This document shows, in pieces, positions 58,176 to 64,000 of a stretch of DNA of 64,000 nucleotides (position 1 is its first letter; every line of letters begins with the position of its first letter). Position numbers and translations under genes: made by a program. The notes beneath the pieces were generated by a model, which did not search any database, was not told the origin of the DNA, and saw nothing but the letters and a program-made list of their open reading frames with translations. Source of the stretch: DAHUZL01 sp035533215 (GTDB taxonomy: Bacteria; Chloroflexota; Dormibacteria; Aeolococcales; Bog-877); assembly GCA_035533215.1 (NCBI GenBank), contig DATLUG010000042.1, positions 22,964 to 86,963 on the forward strand. The letters are read 5' to 3'.

Positions 58176-58643
58176 TCAGCAGGCGGTGTCCCACCCGGGG
58201 TCGCCCATCGACACCACCACGGTCACCGGGCCGTCGCCGGACGCGTCCACCACCATGTGGGCCCCGAACCGGCCGGTGGCGACCGGCGCGACGCCGAGAT
58301 CGCTGAGCGCCCGGGCGACGGCCGTGCAGAGCCGGTCCGCGAGGTCCCTCGGCGCGGCCCCGGTGAAGCTCGGCCGGTGGCCCCGTCGGCAGTCGGCGAA
58401 CAGGGTGAACTGGCTGACCACCAGCGCGCCCCCGTGAACGTCCAAGACCGAGCGGTCCATCCGGTCGCGCTCGCCGGCAAAGACCCGCAGGTGGGCGAGT
58501 CGCTCGGCGAGCCCGCGGGCGGTGGAGTCGGTGTCGGTCGGGCCCACCCCGAGGAACGCCAGCAGGCCGGGACCGATGGCGCCCACCGTGTCACCCCCGG
58601 CGAGCACCCGGGCACCGGCCACCCGCTGGACGACCGCCCGCAC
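58176..58643 (-). CDS. dtd: D-aminoacyl-tRNA deacylase
   Basis: A 155-residue DTD enzyme that removes D-amino acids (and glycine mischarged on tRNA-Ala) from tRNA. MRAVVQRVAGARVLAGG is the canonical start. LLAFLGVGPTDTD, ALVVSQFTLFADCRRGHRPS (motif SQFTL, about 77-81) and the C-terminal GPVTVVVSM (motif GPVT, about 139) line the active site. Length is normal. GTG 58643 lies 11 bp after the preceding stop. The gene is embedded among T4SS-like genes, 77 bp before the VirB2-like gene. This is probably a housekeeping gene caught in the transcript. Confidence 0.93.
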   Translation of the reverse strand: MRAVVQRVAGARVLAGGDTVGAIGPGLLAFLGVGPTDTDSTARGLAERLAHLRVFAGERDRMDRSVLDVHGGALVVSQFTLFADCRRGHRPSFTGAAPRDLADRLCTAVARALSDLGVAPVATGRFGAHMVVDASGDGPVTVVVSMGDPGWDTAC

Positions 58644-58654
58644 CCCTGCGCCCG

Positions 58655-59251
58655 TCAGACGATGGCGCTGAGGCTGCGGTACATCCGCATCGCCTCCGCC
58701 TCGGCCTCCAGGAAGCTGCCCGCCTCGGCCCGCAGCCCCTCCAGGCTGAAGCTCCAGCTCCCCGGCGGACCGCTCGGCCCGGGCAGGGTGGCGCCGCGGT
58801 ACCGCGGGGGATAGAAGGTGATCGTCCCGCCCGGGAGTCGCTTCTGCACCGGGCGGGCCACCATCAGCTCATCCAGGCTCTGGCGTCCGGCCGGCTCCCC
58901 CCGGTTCAGCACCAGCCAGCGCTGCTTGCGGATCGGATTGCCGTCGTCCCGCCACTCGGCCCGCCCCTGGAACTCGCGGGTGAGCTCGACCAGGATGAAG
59001 AGCGCTGCCAGCGCGTCGGTCTCGTCGCCGCCGGGGCGCACGAACCCGGCCCCGACGACCTCCCGATCGGCCTCCAGGCGGACGTGGCGGAGGTACTCCA
59101 TCTCGAAGAGTCCGCGCGCGTCGTCGGTGGCCAGCCACATCGGCTCCGTCCGCCAGCTCCTGGCGGCCGCCCGCTCGCCGATGGCGACCGCCCACCCCGC
59201 CGGGTCGGCAGTCCCCGGGTCCAGCACCTGGTAGAAGACGACCCGGAGCAT
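58655..59251 (-). CDS. Hypothetical 198-residue protein in the T4SS-like block
   Basis: A soluble protein of 198 residues without signal or TM segment. It begins MLRVVFYQVLDPGTADPAGW and has distinct segments YLRHVRLEADREVVGAGFVR, REFQGRAEWRDDGNPIRKQR and LPGGTITFYPPRYRG. The composition is balanced, unlike chance frames here. No family recognised. TACAAT lies 6 nt before ATG 59251, so the transcript should be leaderless and could drive dtd and the VirB2/VirB6-like genes. Its place between VirB4-like and VirB2-like genes is the only functional hint. Confidence 0.75.
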   Translation of the reverse strand: MLRVVFYQVLDPGTADPAGWAVAIGERAAARSWRTEPMWLATDDARGLFEMEYLRHVRLEADREVVGAGFVRPGGDETDALAALFILVELTREFQGRAEWRDDGNPIRKQRWLVLNRGEPAGRQSLDELMVARPVQKRLPGGTITFYPPRYRGATLPGPSGPPGSWSFSLEGLRAEAGSFLEAEAEAMRMYRSLSAIV

Positions 59252-59257
59252 GGCGGC

Positions 59258-59263
59258 ATTGTA
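59258..59263 (-). promoter_or_regulatory. -10 box giving a leaderless transcript
   Basis: TACAAT on the minus strand, a 5/6 match to consensus, ends exactly 6 nt before ATG 59251. Confidence 0.65.
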
Positions 59264-59293
59264 GTCGGGGCCGCCGCCGACCTCTCTCCCGGC

Positions 59294-61324
59294 TCACATC
59301 GGACGCGTCCGCCGACGGGCCTCCAGGATGGCATGGTGGAGCGGAGGTGCCTGGACCACGACGGGGGTGCGCTCGTCCGCGCTCACGAGCAGGAACTCCC
59401 CCCGACGGCACTCCTCGATCGCCGCCCGCTGGGCAGCGGTGAGGGACAGCGCCGTCTGCAGACGGGCGGCGTCGTGGCCGTGCTGGCTGCCGAGCAGGAG
59501 GGTCGCGGCGTTGCCGGCGAGGACCTCGCCGGCGGCGGACCCGAGCAGGTCACCGACGTTCTGGGTGACGAAGACGAGCGATCCCTCGTACTTGCGGATC
59601 CGACGCGCCAGCTGGACCAGCAATCGCCGCAGCGGGAGGTGCTCCAGCAGCAGCCCCGCCTCGTCGAGGATGACGTGACGCGGTCGCGGGTCGCGCCGCA
59701 CCAGCGCCCACAGCCAGCCGGCCACCACCAGGGTGGCGGCCGGGAGCCACTCCGGCGGGCACTCGGCGAGCCCGATCCCGGTGAGCGGACCCGGCTCGTC
59801 CGAGGAGGATGGGCGGCTGAAGCACCGGCCGGCCCGCCCGTCGACCCAGCGTTCGAGGAGGATGGCGACGCGGTCGGTCGGCCACCGCTCCAGGAGCGCC
59901 AGGCGGCAGTCCGTCAGGGTCGCCGGCCCCGGTGCGGCTGCCGCGATCGCCTCGCGGGCGGCGACCTCCACCCGAGCCCGCTCGAGCTCGCTGAGCCCCC
60001 CGCACATCGCACCGGTCACCTCCGCCGCCAGGACCACCGCCTCATCCGCGTCCCCGAGCTCGAAGACGTTGAGGGACGCGCCGTGGGGGCCCCCGAGCTC
60101 GAGGTAGCGGCCGCCGGCCGAGTGGCACAGCTCGCGGTGCTCCCCCTCGGGGTCGACGATGACGCTGGCGATCCCGCGGCTGAGGTCCTCCAGCAGGAGG
60201 AGGCCGGCGAGGTACGACTTGCCGCCGCCCGAGGCGGCGAGGATTCCGCAGTTGGCGTTGGCGCGCCGGCGGGTGTCGAAGAGGTCGAGCTGGCAGAGCG
60301 CACCGGTGCGTCGATGGCGGCCCAGGAGGGCGCCGGCCCCGGGCGGCCTCCCCGCGTCGACCCACGGCCAGCAGGTGCTGAGCGCGTCGGTGTCGACCAG
60401 CCGAAGCCCCTCCGCCGGCGGCACGCCGCGGGCCAAGGTGTCCCGGCGCGCCCGGGCCTGCTCGAAGGTGGCCGCCCGGGCCTCGCCGAGGAGGCCCCGG
60501 ACCCGGGCCACCTGGGCGTCGATCAGCCGGGCCACCTCCGCCGGTGACGCCGCGGCGAGCGTCGTGGTGATGGCGCAGTCGAAGGCGCGGACCTCGTCCG
60601 CCGCCAGGCGACGGCGCAGGGTCCGGATCGCCAGCGCCCCGGCCGCCAGCCTGGGGTCATCGTCCAGCCCCGGAGCCGCCCCCGCCAGCCGGGCGGTGTC
60701 GACGATGCGGTGAGCCCGCTCCAGCTGGCGGAGCGCGGTCCGGGCGGGCCGCGGGCTCACGTACAGGCTGAGGTCCTGCTCCGCCTCGAGACCGACGAGC
60801 TCCCAGAGCCACCCTGGCTCCACCGGACGGCCGGGCAGCCGAGTCACCCTGATGGACGCCAACCAGGTGGCCTGCGCCCGCAGGTGGTGGACGGACTCGA
60901 CCAGCTCGGCCCCGGGCGGCGTCATCGCCTCGGGATCGCACCGCTCGACCTCCATCCCCGTCCGCTGGAGCCCGTCCGCCGCGGCGGTGGCCGCGGCGGC
61001 CGATGCCCGGTCGGGGACCGCGACCACGAGGTGGACCTGGCGAACGAACGCCGGACGGTCGCCCAGCGACCGCACGATGTGGCGGAGGCGGTCCTGGCGG
61101 AGGCGCTCAGCCAGCGGCGCATCGGGCGCCGCCCCGGACGCCTGCTGCGGCCGCAGCCGCCGGGCGGTGACCAGCAACTGCACCGGGACGGTGAGGGCGT
61201 CGAGCCAGCCGCAGAACTCCAGCCGGCGCCGCTCGCGGTCGGCGGGCTCCAGCTCGACCGCGTCCGGGGCGGTGACCCTCCAGGCGACGGTCGACGGATC
61301 GGGAGCGAAGCGTCCTGCCGTCAG
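59294..61324 (-). CDS. VirB4-like type IV secretion ATPase
   Basis: A protein of about 676 residues. The N-terminal 330 residues are the VirB4/TraC-type domain, rich in short helices, with the channel-docking fold inferred. The C-terminal ATPase has Walker A CGILAASGGGKSYLAGLLLL (about 357-376), followed by VIVDPEGEHRELCHSAGGRY, a hallmark of VirB4/TraC, and Walker B RHVILDEAGLLLEHLP (about 547-562). GSLVFVTQNVGDLLGS is the sensor region. It should power substrate or pilin movement at the membrane. No ATG/GTG/TTG is near; the most likely start is CTG 61324, overlapping the upstream stop as CTGA. It is translationally coupled to the PrgI-ParA gene. Confidence 0.85.
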   Translation of the reverse strand: MTAGRFAPDPSTVAWRVTAPDAVELEPADRERRRLEFCGWLDALTVPVQLLVTARRLRPQQASGAAPDAPLAERLRQDRLRHIVRSLGDRPAFVRQVHLVVAVPDRASAAAATAAADGLQRTGMEVERCDPEAMTPPGAELVESVHHLRAQATWLASIRVTRLPGRPVEPGWLWELVGLEAEQDLSLYVSPRPARTALRQLERAHRIVDTARLAGAAPGLDDDPRLAAGALAIRTLRRRLAADEVRAFDCAITTTLAAASPAEVARLIDAQVARVRGLLGEARAATFEQARARRDTLARGVPPAEGLRLVDTDALSTCWPWVDAGRPPGAGALLGRHRRTGALCQLDLFDTRRRANANCGILAASGGGKSYLAGLLLLEDLSRGIASVIVDPEGEHRELCHSAGGRYLELGGPHGASLNVFELGDADEAVVLAAEVTGAMCGGLSELERARVEVAAREAIAAAAPGPATLTDCRLALLERWPTDRVAILLERWVDGRAGRCFSRPSSSDEPGPLTGIGLAECPPEWLPAATLVVAGWLWALVRRDPRPRHVILDEAGLLLEHLPLRRLLVQLARRIRKYEGSLVFVTQNVGDLLGSAAGEVLAGNAATLLLGSQHGHDAARLQTALSLTAAQRAAIEECRRGEFLLVSADERTPVVVQAPPLHHAILEARRRTRPM

Positions 61325-62505
61325 GGCGCGGCCGCGACCAGGGGCGCTCGGCGGGCGGCCGCCGGAGCCTCCGGACGCAGGGCGGCGGCCAGCTGCGCGA
61401 GGCCATCCGGCGCGGGCCCATGGGCCGAGACCGACGTCGGGACGTGGCTCCGCTCCGCACCGTCGAACCGCGGATCGGACGCGATGGATGCGGTGAGCGA
61501 TGCGCTGACGGCTCGGACGGCCGCGTCGGTCCGCCACCCGCTGGCAACCCGGTTGCAGACGAGGTGCACCCGGCCACGGACGGGCAGGCTGGCGAGGGCG
61601 TCTTGTGCACGCGAGGCATCACGTGGCAAGGAGGTCGACGGGGTGAGGACGACCACGATGTCGTGGGCCGCCGCCAGGACCGGCCGGGTGAGCGGAGTGA
61701 GCCCGGGGCCGAGGTCGACCACCACGGCATCGAGCCCGGTGCCGTCGAGGGCGCGGAGGAGGTCGACGGCCCGGGCACCGAGCAGGTCGCCGGAGACGGC
61801 CATCGGGGCGGGAGGAGCGAGCAGGGCCATCAGGCCCGACTCCCTGTGGCGGACGAGGGTGCGCCGCATTCGCTGGGGTCCGACCGGTCCGGGCGCGAGG
61901 AGGTCGGCGAGCGACGGGCCGGAGAGGCCGAGACGTTCGCCCACCCCGCCGGCATCCAGGTCCAGGTCGACCACAGCCACCCGGGGCGGGACCGACCGCC
62001 CCGACGCCGTGCGCACCCGGCCAGGGCGAGCCTGCATCGCGGCGACCTCGGTGGCGAGGGTGGTTCGGCCGACACCCCCTTCGAGGCTGAAGAACACGAT
62101 GCGTCGCGCGCCGCCGATGACGGGCGTCTGTGCGTCGTCGGCCCGGTCCGGCCGCCCCACGACCCGCGCGGCTGCGGTCGGCACCGCCTGCCCTCTTTCG
62201 TCCCGGCGGTCTCCGGCAAAGGGGAGCGGAGGCTGGCGGCGCTGCCATCGCTGCAGGGCAAAGCCGGCCACCAGGGGCGTCCAGGCGAGCAGCGGCCGGC
62301 CCCCCACCCGACCCCAGGCCAGGACGCTCGCCGCCGCCGCGATCAGGACGGCGAGCGTCCCCCGCAGGGCGGCCGGCAGGGGGCTGCTCCCGCACGCGAT
62401 CGCAAGGACCAGTCCCGTCGCCGCCACCAGCAGGCGCGGCGCCGGCAGCCCGAACGCCACCCGGTCCTCCGGGTCCACCCCCTCGACGATGCGGATCGCC
62501 GCCAT
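61321..62505 (-). CDS. PrgI-like membrane domain fused to a ParA/MinD-type ATPase
   Basis: A 394-residue protein. Residues 1-90 resemble the PrgI/VirB3-type component: IRIVEGVDPEDRVAFGLPAP, two TM helices (LLVAATGLVLAIACG and LAVLIAAAASVLAWG) and GRPLLAWTPLVAGFALQRWQ. After a linker, a ParA/MinD fold starts at about 133 with RRIVFFSLEGGVGRTTLATE. The usual KGGxGKT reads EGGVGRT, so both lysines are replaced. VAVVDLDLDAGGVGERLGL (switch I-like) and LDAVVVDLGPGLTPLTRPVL (switch II-like) are present. The ATPase may bind nucleotide weakly or not at all. ATG 62505 follows GAGGGCGAG. Stop overlaps the VirB4-like start. A PrgI-ParA fusion is not an arrangement I know. Confidence 0.75.
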   Translation of the reverse strand: MAAIRIVEGVDPEDRVAFGLPAPRLLVAATGLVLAIACGSSPLPAALRGTLAVLIAAAASVLAWGRVGGRPLLAWTPLVAGFALQRWQRRQPPLPFAGDRRDERGQAVPTAAARVVGRPDRADDAQTPVIGGARRIVFFSLEGGVGRTTLATEVAAMQARPGRVRTASGRSVPPRVAVVDLDLDAGGVGERLGLSGPSLADLLAPGPVGPQRMRRTLVRHRESGLMALLAPPAPMAVSGDLLGARAVDLLRALDGTGLDAVVVDLGPGLTPLTRPVLAAAHDIVVVLTPSTSLPRDASRAQDALASLPVRGRVHLVCNRVASGWRTDAAVRAVSASLTASIASDPRFDGAERSHVPTSVSAHGPAPDGLAQLAAALRPEAPAAARRAPLVAAAP

Positions 62506-62805
62506 GTCAGCTCGCCCTCTCGGATGGGTTCCCCCACTCCAGTCCCCCCATCCGGCCGCGGCGGGCCGAGCGCCGCCGCCCCCTGGGATACTCGGCCGAT
62601 GGCGCCGCCGAGAGAACGGGTCGACCTCGCCCGCGACCGGGGAGGATGGTGCCCTGCCGCGATCTCGGCCGCGGTGCCCGCGGGCGGGCGACGCTGATCC
62701 GGGACGCTCGCCGGGGCAAGGCTGACCGCGTCGGCTCCGGCTGCTCGCTACGACAGGGTCGCCGCCTTCTACCTCGATGGCTGGACCGATGCCGTCGACG
62801 ACCCG

Positions 62806-63504
62806 GTGTCGTCCGCCCTCCTGAACTTGATCGGGCCGGTGCGCGGTCGCCGCGTGCTCGACCTGGCCTGCGGACACGGTCGGATGGCGCGCGAGCTGGG
62901 CCGCCGCGGAGCCGTGATCGTGGGGGTGGACCTGTCCGCGGCGCTCCTCGCCGCGGCTCGACGGCGCGAGGCCAACGACCCCCTCGGCGTCGTCTACGTC
63001 CGCGGCGACGTGTCGGCTCCCGACATCCTCGACGGCGAGCGGTTCGACGTGGTCGCGTGCGGCTTCGGGCTGTCCGATGTCGACGATCTCGACGGCGCGG
63101 TGTCGACCGTCGCCCGAGTGCTCCGCCGCGGGGGATCGTTCACCTTCTCGGTCCTCCACCCCTGCTTCGCCGGCGGCGGAGCGGTGTCGGGGTCGTGGTC
63201 GTCCGCTGCCACCTACTTCGACGAGCGGCTCTGGTACCCGGCCGGGGCGGCCCCCTCGCTGCGCCGGCAGGTGGGAGCCAATCACCGGACGCTCGCCACC
63301 TCCCTCAACACCGTGCGCGGGCACGGCCTGCGGTTCGACCGCGTGGTCGAGCCGCGCCCCCCGGAGTCGTGGCGGGCTGCGCATCCCAACGCCGCAGGCC
63401 AGCCGCTGTATCTGGTGGCGCGCTGGGTCCAGCCGTCGGCGGACCCGGCCGCCTCGGCGGACGCCGCCCTCACCTCGCCGGGAGGTCCGCCTGGGTACGG
63501 GTGA
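62806..63504 (+). CDS. Class I SAM-dependent methyltransferase
   Basis: At least 232 residues with a Rossmann methyltransferase core. Motif I is RVLDLACGHGRMARELGRRG (about 17-36), motif II VIVGVDLSAALLAAARRR, and motif IV FDVVACGFGLSDVDDLDGAV. The target is unknown; the family resembles UbiE/COQ5-like and generic methyltransferases. Homology appears to extend upstream in the same frame from about 62749 (YDRVAAFYLDGWTDAVDDP), but no ATG, GTG or TTG precedes it before the in-frame TGA, so GTG 62806 is a conservative start. The real start may use an unusual codon or lie behind an indel. It overlaps folB by 35 bp (convergent). Confidence 0.78.
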   Translation: MSSALLNLIGPVRGRRVLDLACGHGRMARELGRRGAVIVGVDLSAALLAAARRREANDPLGVVYVRGDVSAPDILDGERFDVVACGFGLSDVDDLDGAVSTVARVLRRGGSFTFSVLHPCFAGGGAVSGSWSSAATYFDERLWYPAGAAPSLRRQVGANHRTLATSLNTVRGHGLRFDRVVEPRPPESWRAAHPNAAGQPLYLVARWVQPSADPAASADAALTSPGGPPGYG

Positions 63505-63844
63505 TCGCCACCGCGAAGCCCAGGGTCTGCCCCGGCAGCCGGGGTGCCTTGGCGACCCGCAGGTGGACCCGCTCCACCTGCTCGAGCTGGAGCACTCGCT
63601 CCGCAATGGCGGCGGCGAGTGCCTCCAGAAGGTTGAACCGCTGGTCCTCCACCACCCGGCGCACCGCTTCGTGGAGCTGGCGGTAGTCGACGGTGTCGGT
63701 CAGCTGGTCGGTCCGGGCTGACCGCGCCAGCGACGCCTCGACCTCGAGGTCGACCACGATCGGCCCCCCGGCGGCCTGCTCCGCCGCCGACGCGCCGTGG
63801 TGCCCGTCGAAGCGCAGACCGGGCAGGAGCAGGCGATCAGGCAT
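63470..63844 (-). CDS. folB: Dihydroneopterin aldolase
   Basis: A 124-residue enzyme for the folate pathway, splitting dihydroneopterin to hydroxymethyl-dihydropterin. The start LLLPGLRFDGHHGASAAEQA carries the G-x-H-G-x3-E active site. VDLEVEASLARSARTDQLTD and TVDYRQLHEAVRRVVEDQRF, then NLLEALAAAIAERVLQ, are typical. The lysine region near the C-terminus is VHLRVAKAPRLP. ATG 63844 is preferred over ATG 63856. No other fol genes are in the window. Convergent with the methyltransferase. Confidence 0.9.
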   Translation of the reverse strand: MPDRLLLPGLRFDGHHGASAAEQAAGGPIVVDLEVEASLARSARTDQLTDTVDYRQLHEAVRRVVEDQRFNLLEALAAAIAERVLQLEQVERVHLRVAKAPRLPGQTLGFAVAITRTQADLPAR

Positions 63845-63910
63845 CGGGGCTGCCATTCTAAGAGCTTGCGCCACTGGGCTCGGCCGGAGGCACGGGCTGG
63901 GACCGGCGCT

Positions 63911-63940
63911 CATCAGGGGCATCGGTTACCACCCCTGATG
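63911..63940. repeat. Inverted repeat with 9-bp arms near window end
   Basis: CATCAGGGG (63911-63919) and CCCCTGATG (63932-63940) are exact inverted copies with a 12-bp spacer, between folB and a possible gene start at 63951. The arm CATCAGGGG also occurs at the right end of the IS1380-like element, perhaps by chance. Confidence 0.4.
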
Positions 63941-63950
63941 CGGGCCGTCC

Positions 63951-64000
63951 ATGCCGACGCTCCGATCCTTCCTCCTCGAGCCCCTCTGGGCGCAGGTCGA
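63951..64000 (+). CDS. Possible transposase start, cut by window end
   Basis: ATG 63951 opens a frame reading MPTLRSFLLEPLWAQV up to the last base. This resembles the first residues of some IS5-family transposases in high-GC bacteria, but sixteen residues are too few for firm identification. No clear RBS is visible. Confidence 0.3.
   Translation, partial: MPTLRSFLLEPLWAQV

Noticed and set aside
56919..62505. T4SS-like block as a complete integrative conjugative element
   Set aside because: No relaxase, coupling protein, integrase, attachment repeats or tRNA boundary is visible, and the neighbours are housekeeping genes.

Overview
The window is very GC-rich, uses many GTG and TTG starts, and has genes packed with 4-nt stop/start overlaps on both strands. 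It carries an ATP-dependent PEP carboxykinase, a bacterial-type GOGAT operon, a thiol-conjugate amidase, a MoxR/DUF58 locus with SpoIIM and RDD neighbours, and leaderless-looking promoters. This fits a terrestrial high-GC bacterium near Actinomycetota or the Chloroflexota/Ca. Dormibacterota side. The phylum is an inference; no rRNA or marker protein settles it.

Layout. 0-12.4 kb is carbon and nitrogen metabolism: the end of a YjbQ-like gene, a GT4 glycosyltransferase facing a glycogen-debranching-type hydrolase, a tiny DUF5679 protein with a clear promoter, then the minus-strand set gltB-gltD-amt for ammonium uptake and assimilation. gltB is preceded by a near-consensus promoter and, about 110 nt further on, a strong intrinsic terminator before its start, so a leader/attenuator or small RNA is likely. 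12.6-21.5 kb is a degenerate accessory island: an IS3-type fragment, a frameshifted MarR gene, a truncated zinc-ribbon gene, an IS1380-family element with terminal inverted repeats but a broken transposase, a VOC protein with a good terminator, an intact GAF/PucR regulator, and a lipoprotein gene split over three frames. 21.5-31.9 kb returns to housekeeping: a RibD-type reductase, MogA, dCMP deaminase, PEP carboxykinase, a CBS protein, GlpX, a PadR-MFS efflux pair with its operator, TenA, DUF971 and an Mca/LmbE amidase.

31.9-44.1 kb is envelope and morphology: a response regulator, a single-polypeptide RodA(SEDS)-class B PBP fusion, MreB, a membrane pseudokinase, an FMN-dependent alpha-hydroxy-acid dehydrogenase, a secreted glucosaminidase, tRNA-Glu(CTC), DUF3151, a DHH phosphoesterase, and a secreted CHAP amidase containing 35 consecutive alanines. 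44.3-53.1 kb is the membrane-protein/DUF4129/DUF4350/MoxR/DUF58 operon, followed by IspH, SpoIIM and RDD genes. 53.1-55.4 kb holds small proteins (biotinyl domain, zinc-ribbon, Smr domain).

55.3-64 kb contains a geranylgeranyl-reductase-like flavoprotein and the most unusual block: a minus-strand set resembling the core of a type IV secretion channel. It comprises a PrgI-like membrane domain fused to a ParA/MinD-type ATPase whose two P-loop lysines are replaced, a VirB4-like ATPase, a small VirB2-like membrane protein and a TrbL/VirB6-like protein, with an unknown gene and dtd between them. No relaxase, coupling protein or integrase is visible. The window ends with a methyltransferase, folB and possibly the first bases of another transposase.
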